The notes: generated by a model from the letters alone, not told the origin. DNA of 64,000 nucleotides from Deinococcus radiotolerans (GCF_014647435.1 NZ_BMPE01000002.1:1-64000), one strand, 5' to 3'. Positions 53,514-62,340 are shown, numbered from the stretch's first letter. Numbers and translations are program-made.

Positions 53514-54500
53514 ATGCCCAGTGACGCCACCCCGCCCGCCCGCGCGCCCCGACTGGCACTGATCCACACGGGCGGCACGATCGCCAGCCGCCCCAGCCCC
53601 GACGGGCGCGGCCTGACCCCCCAGACGCCCCCAGCGCTGCCCGGCCTGGAAGAGGTGCAGGTGACCGAGGCGCAGCCCTTCAGCCTCCCCAGCCCGCACA
53701 TGACCCCGGCGCACATGGGGCAGCTGGCGGCCCTGATCCGGGAACTGGCCCCCACGCACGACGGCGTGGTCGTCACGCACGGCACCGACACCCTGGAGGA
53801 AACGGCGTTCGCGCTGCACCTCATGCTGGACGTGAAGGTCCCGGTCGTCCTGACCGGCAGCATGCGCCACGCCGAGGAGATCAGCTGGGACGGCCCCGCC
53901 AACCTACTGGACGCCGCGCACGTCGCCCTGCACCCCCACAGCCCCGGACGCGGGCCGCTCGTCGTGATCGGCGGGGACATCTTCGACGCGCGGACCGTCA
54001 CGAAGATCCACACGACCGCCGTGGACGCCTTCGGTGGGTACCCCGGCCCCATCGGCCGCATCGACCGCGAGGGGCACACGCCGCGCCTGCACTACTTCGC
54101 CATGCCCGAACCGCGCGCCACGTACCACCCCGCGCACCTGCAAGCGCGCGTGGAGATCCTCTACGCCTACGCCGGCTGGACCGGCGAGGGCTACGCCGAG
54201 GCCGCCGCGCGGGCCGACGGACTGGTCATCGCCGCGCTCGGCACCGGGAACCTCCCCGCCGAACTCCTCCCGCTCATCCAGGGCACCGCCAAGCCCGTCG
54301 TGATCGCCACCCGCACCCACGCCGGACCGGTCCTGCCCGTGTACGGCTACGCGGGCGGCGGCGCCACCCTGGTCGAGGCGGGCGCGATTCCCGCCAGTTT
54401 CCTGAACGCCCACAAGGCCCGGCTGCTGCTGCTGATCCTGCTCGGCCAGGGCCTCACGCGCGAGCAGATCCAGACGGTGTTCGAACGCGACGAATTCTGA
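53514..54500 (+). CDS. L-asparaginase
   Basis: Hydrolyses asparagine to aspartate and ammonia. 328 aa, cytoplasmic type (no signal peptide). Seen: nucleophile Thr region IHTGGTIAS (Thr19), second active-site motif VVTHGTDTLEETAF (about 86-99), PVVLTGSMRHAEEISWDGP and GGDIFDARTVTKIHT. Active as a multimer in the family. Single gene with a leaderless promoter. Confidence 0.93.
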   Translation: MPSDATPPARAPRLALIHTGGTIASRPSPDGRGLTPQTPPALPGLEEVQVTEAQPFSLPSPHMTPAHMGQLAALIRELAPTHDGVVVTHGTDTLEETAFALHLMLDVKVPVVLTGSMRHAEEISWDGPANLLDAAHVALHPHSPGRGPLVVIGGDIFDARTVTKIHTTAVDAFGGYPGPIGRIDREGHTPRLHYFAMPEPRATYHPAHLQARVEILYAYAGWTGEGYAEAAARADGLVIAALGTGNLPAELLPLIQGTAKPVVIATRTHAGPVLPVYGYAGGGATLVEAGAIPASFLNAHKARLLLLILLGQGLTREQIQTVFERDEF

Positions 54501-54514
54501 CGGGCATCCAAGCG

Positions 54515-54553
54515 AAACCCCACCCCGCCTTGCTGGCCTGGGGTGGGGTTTTT
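54515..54553. terminator. bidirectional terminator between convergent genes
   Basis: ACCCCACCCC (54517-54526) pairs with GGGGTGGGGT (54540-54549), with TTTTT on the plus side and A/T bases on the other. Confidence 0.88.
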
Positions 54554-54562
54554 CCCTGCGGT

Positions 54563-55285
54563 TTACGCGAGGTCGAGGCGGATCAGGAAGCGGCCGCAGC
54601 TGGGGCACTTCACGGGGGGCAGCTTGCCCTGCGCGGCCTTCTGCTGGACGTTCACGGGGAGGTTCACGTTGCAGCCGCTGCAGCGTCCCGCCTTGATCTC
54701 CACGACGCCGAGGCCCTTCTTGGCGCGGCGGATCATGTCGTACTCGCGGATGGTGCGCGCGTCGAGGTTCCCGGCGAGCTGAGCGCGTTCCTGACGGTCC
54801 GCTTCGCCCTGGTCGCGCAGGCCCTGCACGCGCGCCTCGTCCTGCTCTTCCAGCGCGCCCAAGGAGGGGCGCAGGGCGCGGTGCTGGCCGCGCAGGTCGC
54901 TCGCGCGGGCCTGGAGGGTCTGCTGCTGCTCACGCAGCGGGGCGAGGTCCTCTTCGAGCTCGTCGGCGCGTTCGCTGAGCATCTGGATGCGGCTGCCGTA
55001 CTGTGACTGCGCGCGGGCGTCGAAGGCGTTCTTCTCCTGCTCCTCGCGCGCGCGGCCGACCTGCTCACGGATGCTGGACAGGTCGAGTTCGGTGCGGCGG
55101 ATGTTCTTCTCGACGCCTTCCAGGGTGATCTCGGTGTCCTCGAGGGCGTTGTTCAGGCGTTCCTGCTCCGCGCGGGCGTCACGCAGTTCAGGAGAAATGT
55201 TGCCTTCCTCGTCGCGCAGGCGGTCGAGGTTCAGGTCGAGTTCCTGAACGCGGTGCAGGCGGCGAAGGGGGGAGGTGTCACTCAT
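54563..55285 (-). CDS. coiled-coil protein with C-terminal C4 zinc ribbon
   Basis: 240 aa. Long alpha-helical hairpin (about 5-175, heptads rich in Glu/Arg/Leu) and a zinc ribbon made of GRCSGCN and KCPSCGRFLIR (about 197-240). This domain pair occurs in many bacteria (DUF164/CdsZ-like); proposed roles include nucleic-acid binding or chaperoning. ATG 55285 is set by TAGACT 7 nt upstream; the longer ORF to 55723 overlaps the MFS gene and is rejected. Confidence 0.87.
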   Translation of the reverse strand: MSDTSPLRRLHRVQELDLNLDRLRDEEGNISPELRDARAEQERLNNALEDTEITLEGVEKNIRRTELDLSSIREQVGRAREEQEKNAFDARAQSQYGSRIQMLSERADELEEDLAPLREQQQTLQARASDLRGQHRALRPSLGALEEQDEARVQGLRDQGEADRQERAQLAGNLDARTIREYDMIRRAKKGLGVVEIKAGRCSGCNVNLPVNVQQKAAQGKLPPVKCPSCGRFLIRLDLA

Positions 55286-55292
55286 CACTGGC

Positions 55293-55298
55293 AGTCTA
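55293..55298 (-). promoter_or_regulatory. leaderless -10 box of the zinc-ribbon gene
   Basis: TAGACT on the minus strand, 7 nt before ATG 55285. A TTGACC lies 20 bp further up (55319-55324), wider than normal spacing. Confidence 0.5.
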
Positions 55299-55356
55299 CC
55301 CCCGTTCATGAGTTCGGAGGTCAACTGAGTATTCATTTCGCTGTGCGGCGCGGCGC

Positions 55357-56613
55357 TCACGGGGCGACCGGGGCGGGTGTGGACGTGCGCTGGGCGCGGC
55401 GGTACAGGCCCAGGTAGATGGCCAGGACGCTCGCGCCGTACATCAGCAGCGTCCACGCGAACAGCGCGTTGAAGGCCGTGGTGAAGGGCAGCGCGCCGCG
55501 CACCACGCCGGACAGGACGCTGCTGATCGCCCAGCCCAGGTCCCACGCGATGAGGTTCACCGCGGAGTACATGGGCCGGTCCTCCTCGGGCAGGGCGGTC
55601 ATGGCGTAGGCGCTGTACACGGGTCCGGCGGCGTTCATCAGCGCGCCGCGCGTGAACAGGGCGGCCGTGACCATCCACAGCTGCGGCGCGAAGCCCAGCG
55701 CCGCCAGGAACGGCAGGCTGCACGCCTGAACGACCAGCACCGCCTGAAGCTGGCCCATGCGGCGCACCAGCAGGGGCTGTAGCAGCGCCGTGGCGGCGGT
55801 CGCCAGGCTGGTCCAGGCGAACAGGGTGCCCAGGCCCGCGTACGACACGCTGAATTTCCCCTCAATGAACACGTTCAGGAACGGGATGGTCGCGCCCGCG
55901 CCCAGACCCACCAGGATGTTCGGCAGGACCAGCCGGGCCATCGTGGCGCGGTCGCGGACGTGGAAGCTGCGCCCGGTGGGTTTCGTCTTGCCCGTGGGTC
56001 TGAGCCACAGGACGGGCAGCAGGCCGACGAGTTGCAGTGCGGCGGCGACCAGCAGCGCGGCCCGCAGCGCCCCCAGGGCGTCCGGGGTAGTGCCGGTACT
56101 CTGGGCGTACAGGGTGGGGATCTGGCCGCCCAGCAGGTTCCCCAGGAAGCCCGCGCCGGTCATCAGGGCGTTCTGCACGCTGAACAGCGTGACGCGGCTG
56201 CGCTCATCACTGTTGTTCGCCATGAACGGCGACGCGGCCACCATGCTCAGCGCCCCGCCCGCCCCCTGGATGACCGCGCCCACGATGACCAGCAGCGGGC
56301 CGCCCGCCAGGACCAGCAGACCCAGGCCCAGAAGGTTTAGCGCCGCGCCGACCTTCAGGGCGTGCGCGTTGCTGATGCGCCGCGCGACCGCCACCGCCGG
56401 GAGGCTCAGGCATGCCAGGGTGATGGCGGGCAGCGCGTTCAGGACGCCCTGCCACTCGGCACCCAGGCCCAGCGCGCGCAGGTAGAAGTTGAGGAACAGT
56501 GCCGTGAACGCCTGCGACAGCCCGAACGTGAACACCGACGACAGGTACAGCCACACCTGCCGCGAGAACCGCCACGTCTGCCCCCGCTGCGGCCTCAGGT
56601 CACCGCCGCTCAC
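55357..56613 (-). CDS. MFS transporter
   Basis: 418 aa, about 12 membrane helices in the major facilitator layout (VWLYLSSVFTFGLSQAFTALFLNFYL for helix 1, AVAVARRISNAHALKVGA as the loop 2-3 region). Substrate unknown; drug or sugar efflux type by general pattern. The GTG start at 56613 overlaps the nth stop (GTGA), so it is coupled to nth. An ATG at 56652 inside nth is less likely. Confidence 0.85.
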   Translation of the reverse strand: MSGGDLRPQRGQTWRFSRQVWLYLSSVFTFGLSQAFTALFLNFYLRALGLGAEWQGVLNALPAITLACLSLPAVAVARRISNAHALKVGAALNLLGLGLLVLAGGPLLVIVGAVIQGAGGALSMVAASPFMANNSDERSRVTLFSVQNALMTGAGFLGNLLGGQIPTLYAQSTGTTPDALGALRAALLVAAALQLVGLLPVLWLRPTGKTKPTGRSFHVRDRATMARLVLPNILVGLGAGATIPFLNVFIEGKFSVSYAGLGTLFAWTSLATAATALLQPLLVRRMGQLQAVLVVQACSLPFLAALGFAPQLWMVTAALFTRGALMNAAGPVYSAYAMTALPEEDRPMYSAVNLIAWDLGWAISSVLSGVVRGALPFTTAFNALFAWTLLMYGASVLAIYLGLYRRAQRTSTPAPVAP

Positions 56614-57278
56614 ACCACGCCCACTTTCGGGCAGAAAGTCGCCATGACGCACGCCTCACACGCGGGCCGCCGGGCTGCGCAGACCCGCCGGCCATGCAGG
56701 ATCAGCGCGTGATGCAGGAACACCCACCGTTCACGCGGAAACAGCCGCTGAAGGTCCACCTCGACCTTGTCGGGGTTCGTCTGGGTACTCAGACCCAGGC
56801 GGCGCGCCAGCCGCCCCACGTGGGTGTCCACCGCAATCGCCGGGTACCCGAACGCGTTCGACAGGACCACGTTTGCCGTCTTGCGGCCCGCGCCGGACAG
56901 CGCCACCACCGCCTCAAAGTCGTTCGGCACTTCCCCCGCGTGCCGCTCGACCAGCAGACGCGCCAGCGCCGCCAGGTTGCGGGCCTTGGCGCGGTACAAC
57001 CCGATCCGGCGGATCAGCGGCTCGATGTCCTCCGCCTCCGCGCGGCTCATGGCGTGCGCGTCCGGGTACGCCTCGAACAGCGCGGGCGTCGCGGCGTTCA
57101 CGCTCACGTCCGTCGCCTGGGCGCTCAGCACCGTCGCCACCAGCAACTCGAACGGCGTGCGGAACTCCAGTTCCGTCCGCGCGTCCGGATACAGCGCCTC
57201 CAGCGCCTGAAGGACCTGCGGCGCCCGCACCCGCGCGCCCGGGGGCAACCGCGCCCCACTCTTCTTCTTCTCCGTCAC
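56610..57278 (-). CDS. nth: endonuclease III (DNA glycosylase/AP lyase)
   Basis: Base-excision repair enzyme for oxidised pyrimidines. 222 aa. Seen: helix-hairpin-helix with catalytic Lys (VALSGAGRKTANVVLSNAFG), catalytic Asp in AVDTHVGRLARRLG, and the 4Fe-4S loop C-x6-C-x2-C-x5-C at the C-terminus. TAGCGT (57285-57290) lies 6 nt before GTG 57278, which I take as start; GTG 57281 is one codon earlier. Deinococcus often has more than one Nth; the paralogue number cannot be seen here. Confidence 0.94.
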   Translation of the reverse strand: MTEKKKSGARLPPGARVRAPQVLQALEALYPDARTELEFRTPFELLVATVLSAQATDVSVNAATPALFEAYPDAHAMSRAEAEDIEPLIRRIGLYRAKARNLAALARLLVERHAGEVPNDFEAVVALSGAGRKTANVVLSNAFGYPAIAVDTHVGRLARRLGLSTQTNPDKVEVDLQRLFPRERWVFLHHALILHGRRVCAARRPACEACVMATFCPKVGVV

Positions 57279-57365
57279 CACGCCACGCTACACCCCCCTC
57301 ACGCGGCACGTCCGCGCGCCTGGGACACCGGCAACCCCCACCCGGCAACCCGCGTACCTGGACAC

Positions 57366-57587
57366 ATGAGACTCGTCGCGATTCTTCTGGGCATCCTCGC
57401 CGCCATCGGCCTGCTGCTGGGCCTGCTCCCGCTGCTGGGCTGGCTGAACTGGCTGATCGTCCTGCCCCCCGCCGTGCTCGGCCTGATCCTCGCCGTCATC
57501 GCCAGAGACCGGGGCGCGACCACCCTGAACGTCGCCGTGCTCGCCCTCGCCGCACTGCGCCTGTTCCTGGGCGGCGGCGTCCTGTAA
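57366..57587 (+). CDS. small hydrophobic membrane protein
   Basis: 73 aa with two to three membrane helices (LVAILLGILAAIGLLLGLLPLL, WLIVLPPAVLGLILAVIA, NVAVLALAALRLFLGGGVL). No family recognised; divergent from nth. No RBS is visible, so a short leader is possible. The long frame around it from 56694 is a shadow of nth. Confidence 0.6.
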   Translation: MRLVAILLGILAAIGLLLGLLPLLGWLNWLIVLPPAVLGLILAVIARDRGATTLNVAVLALAALRLFLGGGVL

Positions 57588-57611
57588 GCCAATTCCCCCA
57601 CCCCTTCACCC

Positions 57612-57640
57612 TTGCACGATCCCGGGGTGGGTGCTACTCT
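57612..57640 (+). promoter_or_regulatory. promoter of tRNA-Trp
   Basis: TTGCAC (57612-57617), 17-bp spacer, TACTCT (57635-57640), 30 bp before the tRNA. Confidence 0.7.
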
Positions 57641-57668
57641 GCACAGGCCCGCGTGAACAGCGCGAGAA

Positions 57669-57746
<78 letters not shown>

Positions 57747-57752
57747 GAAAAA

Positions 57753-57775
57753 CCCCCGCCCAGCGCGGGGGTTTT
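57753..57775 (+). terminator. terminator after tRNA-Trp
   Basis: CCCCCGC (57753-57759), loop of five, GCGGGGG (57765-57771) and TTTT. Confidence 0.88.
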
Positions 57776-57815
57776 GCATATGAGTTACCTGGCGATTCGT
57801 CCAGTTTGACGTCGC

Positions 57816-57837
57816 CGGTGTAGTAGCGGTGTAGTAG
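57816..57837. repeat. tandem 11-bp repeat beside the integrase gene
   Basis: CGGTGTAGTAG occurs twice in direct tandem between the tRNA-Trp terminator and the integrase stop. The position suits an integrase arm-type site, but this is unproven. Confidence 0.6.
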
Positions 57838-57841
57838 CGCG

Positions 57842-59140
57842 TCAGTTCAGCGCGAAAGACGCCGCGGGCGGCGCTGGCGGTACGGTGTCGAAGAGATCCA
57901 CCACGGTCGCTCGCCGCTCGTTGTCCAGCACATGACGGTACACATCAAGCGTGATCGACACCCGCGCGTGACCCAGCACTTTAGACACCACTTCTGCCGG
58001 GACGCCCCGACGCAGGGCCAGCGTGGCATAGGTGTGGCGCAGGTCATGCGGTGAGATGTCAGGGAGCTTCTGTCCACCCTGAACTGCAGCGACTAGGGCT
58101 TGCCTCTTCACTCGTGGGACGCCCCTCCACACGTCGCCTTCCAGGCGGGCAGGGTCAGACCACAGGACCACGCTTTCCACCGCCCTCTTGAGGTTGTCCG
58201 GATGGGTCCAGTCACCCAATGCCGTGGCGAAGACGGCGCCGGTGTTCATCCACGCTGTCCCTGCTTCACGCCGTGCGACGGCCTGTGCGAGTTGATGGTC
58301 CCGTAGGACGGTGACCAGTGAAGGTGGCAGGTGGACATCGCGGCGGGAGTTGATGGTTTTCGGACTGCCTGTCTCGATCCCACTGATGCCCATCACCCGT
58401 GCTTGCCGGATCCGGAGGACGCTCCGTTCGAGATCCACGTCATCCCAGGTGAGCCCCATGACTTCACCTCGCCGGAGACCCACACTGACGGCCGTGAAGA
58501 CAGCGGGCCACAGGCGGCACATCCCGGCAGCGTGCAGCGCGGTACCCACCGTGTGCAGCCGGGCGGCCTGATCGAAGTCCAGGGGCTCGCCGGCTGATTC
58601 ATGTCTGGGCGCCTTGACGCGCTTCACGCCTTCTAGGGGATTGACGTAGATGATCTGGTCCGTGACCGCCTCCCGGAATACTGATCGGAGCCGGGTCAGG
58701 ACATGCGCCTGGGTGCGCGTCGACATGGTGTTGCCGCGGCGCATCTCTCTGCGGGAGAGGCGGACCGTCAGGTCTTTCAGGTGGTGCGGCCGGACGTCCT
58801 GAAGCCGCATGCTGCCGATGTGCTCCAGGGCGTAGTCCAGTTCCTCCCCGTATCGTTTGGCGGTCCGTGGGCTGACCTCCAGTTGCCGGTTCTTCCAGCG
58901 TTCGGCGTATTCGGCGACCGTCACTTTTTCCGGGGCACCAATCAGGCCTCGTGAGAAATCGGCCTGGGCCTTGTTCATGGCATCATGCGCCGCTTTCTTG
59001 GTCGCTGCCCGGCCAGAGCGAGTGATGCGGCTGCCGTCGGTGCGGTAGCCCAGCGTGACCTGCCACCGGTATCCGTCCCCGTCCTTCCAGACGGTGCCCT
59101 GGCCGTTGCCACGTCCCTTGGTCTTCCTGGGTGCCGTCAT
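57842..59140 (-). CDS. tyrosine-type site-specific integrase
   Basis: 432 aa phage/ICE integrase. N-terminal AP2-like arm-binding region (about 10-60, GQGTVWKDGDGYRWQVTLGYR), SAM-like core-binding domain (about 70-160), catalytic domain with Arg in SVGLRRGEVMG (about 222), DISPHDLRHTYATLALRRG (about 363), GHARVSITLDVYRHV with the nucleophile Tyr near 400. All catalytic residues are present, so it is probably active. It lies next to tRNA-Trp, a common integration target, and is the last gene of a minus-strand run forming an integrated element. Confidence 0.95.
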   Translation of the reverse strand: MTAPRKTKGRGNGQGTVWKDGDGYRWQVTLGYRTDGSRITRSGRAATKKAAHDAMNKAQADFSRGLIGAPEKVTVAEYAERWKNRQLEVSPRTAKRYGEELDYALEHIGSMRLQDVRPHHLKDLTVRLSRREMRRGNTMSTRTQAHVLTRLRSVFREAVTDQIIYVNPLEGVKRVKAPRHESAGEPLDFDQAARLHTVGTALHAAGMCRLWPAVFTAVSVGLRRGEVMGLTWDDVDLERSVLRIRQARVMGISGIETGSPKTINSRRDVHLPPSLVTVLRDHQLAQAVARREAGTAWMNTGAVFATALGDWTHPDNLKRAVESVVLWSDPARLEGDVWRGVPRVKRQALVAAVQGGQKLPDISPHDLRHTYATLALRRGVPAEVVSKVLGHARVSITLDVYRHVLDNERRATVVDLFDTVPPAPPAASFALN

Positions 59141-59349
59141 CGTTGATCCTCCGTTGTTGAGCTGGTGATCAGGTCGAGTTGTAGGGCGTCGAGGATGCGC
59201 TGCCAGTTGTCGGGAACCTGCCCGCTCGTGCCGCTCAGGAGGCGAGTGACATTGGGGCGCTGGAGGCCCGTGAGATCGGCCAGCTGCTGCTGCGTGATGC
59301 CTCGCTCTTTCATGATGTCCCGGACTTGCTGGCGTATATGATCATTCAC
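59137..59349 (-). CDS. XRE-family repressor of the integrated element
   Basis: 70 aa, a single HTH domain (about 6-60, ITQQQLADLTGLQRPNVTRLLSGT). GTG start with TACCCT (59356-59361) 6 nt upstream. A perfect 17-bp palindrome covers part of that -10, so it is likely autorepressed. Overlaps the integrase gene by four bases; it may control integrase expression. Confidence 0.88.
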   Translation of the reverse strand: MNDHIRQQVRDIMKERGITQQQLADLTGLQRPNVTRLLSGTSGQVPDNWQRILDALQLDLITSSTTEDQR

Positions 59350-59355
59350 CCATCA

Positions 59356-59375
59356 AGGGTATCACTAATTGATAC
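59356..59375 (-). promoter_or_regulatory. XRE operator overlapping a leaderless -10
   Basis: GTATCA (59359-59364), spacer CTAAT, TGATAC (59370-59375) is a perfect inverted repeat. It overlaps the minus-strand -10 TACCCT (59356-59361), which lies 6 nt before the GTG start. Confidence 0.7.
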
Positions 59376-59404
59376 TATCGGGATTGAGCACACCTATCGT
59401 GACA

Positions 59405-59785
59405 TCACTGTGCCCAGCCCGACTGAGCCGCCTCCAGATCTCGAACCTGCCGCTGTGGCTCCACACCGATGGCGTGTAGAGCAGCGCAGGCCAGAACAAA
59501 CTGACCCAGATCAGACACCATGCCAGAAGGTAGGAAGCCGGGTCGACTGAGCTGATTGGCTACCGCAGCCCGCACAATGCGGTGTAAGGGTGGCGGCAGG
59601 TTGCAACACGTGGAGGTGGCTTGGCGTCGAAGTTCGCTCAGAAGTTCCCCTTTCAGTGCTCCGATGCGCTGGGACAACTCCGGCGTCATGCTCCCAGCCG
59701 GGAATTCCGCATGGAGCTGGTCGCCTAAAACCGTCAGGGTGATCCCCCGCTGGTTGAGTTCCAGCAGCAGTTCGCGCGCTACCAC
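59405..59785 (-). CDS. TubC_N-like domain protein of the integrated element
   Basis: 126 aa. Residues 2-55 (ARELLLELNQRGITLTVLGD, then MTPELSQRIGALKGELLSEL) match the TubC N-terminal docking-domain pattern, found in docking proteins of synthetases and also in many phage/plasmid primase-helicase loci. The remainder (about 60-126) is not recognised. The 7-bp overlap with the RepA-like gene places it in the replication operon. Confidence 0.75.
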   Translation of the reverse strand: MVARELLLELNQRGITLTVLGDQLHAEFPAGSMTPELSQRIGALKGELLSELRRQATSTCCNLPPPLHRIVRAAVANQLSRPGFLPSGMVSDLGQFVLACAALHAIGVEPQRQVRDLEAAQSGWAQ

Positions 59786-60849
59786 GTCTGGGACTCAATG
59801 TCCGGACGACCGCTCGGCTCAACCTCGTTGCCGCTCTGTGACAGTCCGTAGAGGCCATGGCTCAGTCGCTGAATCTGCCCAGACTCCACCAGGAATTTCA
59901 GGGCGCGGTCAACTGTGCTTCCCGATCCCAGCTCATGACGTGACCGAGCACCTGACTGCAGGGCGCCAAGGATGGCCTGTCGCGCCTGACCCGTCCGGTC
60001 GAGTCCCTCCTTTTGATCTGGTCGTATCCGTGCGCCAGCCTCTCCTAGAGCGGTGAGCGTCAGTTGATGCAGCCGGCCTCCAGCAGTCTGGAAATCCAGC
60101 CTAGTGCGAAATGGCCTGAATGGAGCCGCATTGCTTTTGTCGACACTCCAGCGCGTCACGACATGGTCTTCGTATGACTCGCTTTCCAAAGCTACCGAGA
60201 CGCGCGCCCAGGCCCGCTTCTGCTGACTACCTATCGGCGTTGGAACCCCATTGCCTGTTGCGGCGGCTTTGGTGGCATGGTCAATAACCAGGACAGCGGC
60301 ACCTGCAGTTCGGGCAGGATTCAATCCTGCCCGGAGGGCGAGTGCGACATCCTGACCACTGTTCGTGTCCCCCATCATCATCTGCCCTAAGGAGTCGCAG
60401 ATTACGAGGTCAATGCTGTGCTCTCTGACCGTACAGGCGATGTCAGGCCCGAGTGCCTCCAGGGATTGCAGAGTGTCCTCCCCAGGCAAGATGCACGCCT
60501 CCGTGTTGGGGCTATAGCACTTGAGCTGTGAGTGCAGGTCCTCCCGGCCAATACCGCGAAATGCGGCTTTGAACAGGTCCATGTTCCACTCTATGGAGCC
60601 GTCGAAATCCAAGTACAGGACACGTAAACCGCGCTCAATGGTGGGCAGCTCTGCGAAAGGCACACCCGCAACCAGACAAGCGGCCAAGTGCGCTGCGTGG
60701 GCAGTCTTACTGACCCCTGGTTGCCCGAACAGGATGGTGCCTGCGCCACGTGCTAAGAACCTCTCCACCAGCCACTCCACAGGTTGCACAGGGAGCGATG
60801 TACTGAAGTCGAAGAGGGGAAGACTCCGGGGTTCGCGCTTTAAAGTCAC
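59779..60849 (-). CDS. RepA-like AAA ATPase / replicative helicase
   Basis: 356 aa. Walker A GQPGVSKTA (42-50), Walker B-like LVICDSLGQMMMGDTN and LVIDHATK, the pattern of hexameric RepA/DnaB-related ATPases (AAA_25). A C-terminal winged-helix-like region (about 285-335, RQAILGALQSGARSRHELGSGSTVDRALKFLVESG) may bind DNA. Overlaps the primase-like gene by four bases. With the primase and the repeats at 62793-62937, it suggests that the element replicates or once did. Confidence 0.87.
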   Translation of the reverse strand: MTLKREPRSLPLFDFSTSLPVQPVEWLVERFLARGAGTILFGQPGVSKTAHAAHLAACLVAGVPFAELPTIERGLRVLYLDFDGSIEWNMDLFKAAFRGIGREDLHSQLKCYSPNTEACILPGEDTLQSLEALGPDIACTVREHSIDLVICDSLGQMMMGDTNSGQDVALALRAGLNPARTAGAAVLVIDHATKAAATGNGVPTPIGSQQKRAWARVSVALESESYEDHVVTRWSVDKSNAAPFRPFRTRLDFQTAGGRLHQLTLTALGEAGARIRPDQKEGLDRTGQARQAILGALQSGARSRHELGSGSTVDRALKFLVESGQIQRLSHGLYGLSQSGNEVEPSGRPDIESQTW

Positions 60850-62036
60850 CTGCGCCTCCCAGCACGCCGGAGCTTCGCCTGGTACTTCTGCCAGGCAGAG
60901 ATCGCCAACTCGTGCGGCCCCACCACGTCAAACCCCTGGCCGTGGTGTGGTGGTGTACCGCGAGGCGGATGCATCTCATCCGCTGTCGACGGGCTGTACA
61001 GGACTGCTGCCTGCAGCAGGTGCCGTAACTGAGTGCGAAGGTGCCCCAGGCCACCCATTCCAGCCAAGTCGCAGAAATCGCCGGATTGGAGGTGCGGCAA
61101 GATCCACACTTGCCGCGCCCCAGCAGCGGTCATCAGACGGGCAAGCCGTGCCACACATGCGCGCCCCGCGTCATCCGCATCCGCGTACAGGTAGACGTCA
61201 CGCCCAGCACAACCTTCCAGATGGGGGAGACCATTAGCGCCCGCCAGTCCCTGAACGTCCAGGCGGCTCCCTGACTCGCTCAAGGCGCGCGCAGCGACTG
61301 CTGCGTTCAATTCACCCTCAACGATCAGGATCCGTTTCGCTGTGCCGTACTGAGGTGAGCACCAGGCGGGAGCACCATGTCCACTCAAACGGTAGACGTA
61401 CCGCCCGAGGCCAGGCAGTTCCAGCAGGTTGCGGACCTTGAGTCCCCATGGGCGGCCGTCTGGGCCATTCAGGAAGAACGCCAGGGCACCCTCGCGAGCA
61501 AGCGGGCGACCGTCGGCCATCCAGTAGTCGCGGCGCAACTGACCGACCTGAAGATCAGGCCAGCCCAGCAATCCACGCCGGTCTAATTCTTGTGCCGCGG
61601 GTGATTCGCTGGTCAGAGGTGCCAGCAGCGCAGTAGCACGCCGCAGCTCCGTCGGACTCAGGGGGTGCAGTCGGTTGCTCACATGTTCTGGGGGCTTCGT
61701 CGCAGACGTTGAAGATGGCCGCGGCGCGGGGAAGGGCGATGACATGCTGGCAGCCTGTGCCAGCAAAGAGAAGGCCTCTTGTGGAGGGAGACCGAAGGCC
61801 AGCAGCAGCGCGTACGCGTCTCCTCCCGCGGCATCTCCGCTATGGCGTTTCCACCGCCAGCGTCCCCCGGTCTGGCGGTACACGCTGAAGCTCGGATGCC
61901 TTTCCTCATACCCTGGCCGCGGGTCACAGATCACGCCTCCTCGGTCCGCGTTCAAGCCCCTTATTGCATCTGGTCCACAGAGGGAGGCGATCAACGTGGG
62001 TAGATGCACCACGTTCAACAGGTCGGGCAGGCTCAT
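60846..62036 (-). CDS. Toprim-domain DNA primase-like protein
   Basis: 396 aa from ATG 62036 (GGAGG upstream). N-terminal part (about 25-90) with CDPRPGYEERHPSFSVYR and KRHSGDAAGGDAYALLLAFG resembles the primase/CHC2-type region but lacks an obvious zinc Cys set. Toprim domain has Glu240 (ILIVEGELNAAVAAR) and the DxD set in YLYADADDAGR (284-293). GTG 62069 is an alternative start. Likely primes replication of the element with the RepA-like ATPase. Confidence 0.86.
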   Translation of the reverse strand: MSLPDLLNVVHLPTLIASLCGPDAIRGLNADRGGVICDPRPGYEERHPSFSVYRQTGGRWRWKRHSGDAAGGDAYALLLAFGLPPQEAFSLLAQAASMSSPFPAPRPSSTSATKPPEHVSNRLHPLSPTELRRATALLAPLTSESPAAQELDRRGLLGWPDLQVGQLRRDYWMADGRPLAREGALAFFLNGPDGRPWGLKVRNLLELPGLGRYVYRLSGHGAPAWCSPQYGTAKRILIVEGELNAAVAARALSESGSRLDVQGLAGANGLPHLEGCAGRDVYLYADADDAGRACVARLARLMTAAGARQVWILPHLQSGDFCDLAGMGGLGHLRTQLRHLLQAAVLYSPSTADEMHPPRGTPPHHGQGFDVVGPHELAISAWQKYQAKLRRAGRRR

Positions 62037-62070
62037 CCCTGAACCTCCGGCGCTTTGGTGTGTCCCCACA

Positions 62071-62340
62071 TCAGTTCAACCTCAGATGCGGTTGGCCCTG
62101 TAACCACAGCTGCAAGCTCTCCGGCGTGTGCTTCCGCGCTATGTGCCACAGATCGACCCGCTCAACTGTCGCGCGGTTGACGAGGAAATCGAAGTCTGCG
62201 CGACGGACCAACAGGTAGGCGCCCCGACCACGGCGTCCCACCTGGACATGCGGCAGGAGGCGAACGAGCCGGGTGGCCAGGTCACGCCCCAACCCGTACT
62301 CCGAGCGCAGATCACCAATGGACAGCAACTCGCTACTCAT
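62071..62340 (-). CDS. small HTH-type DNA-binding protein
   Basis: 89 aa from ATG 62340. LLSIGDLRSEYGLGRDLATRLVRLLPHVQVGRRGRGAYLLVRRADFDFLV is an excisionase/MerR-like winged HTH that reads tyrosine-recombinase or promoter DNA in other elements. Its start overlaps the preceding small gene by 8 bp. Confidence 0.75.
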   Translation of the reverse strand: MSSELLSIGDLRSEYGLGRDLATRLVRLLPHVQVGRRGRGAYLLVRRADFDFLVNRATVERVDLWHIARKHTPESLQLWLQGQPHLRLN

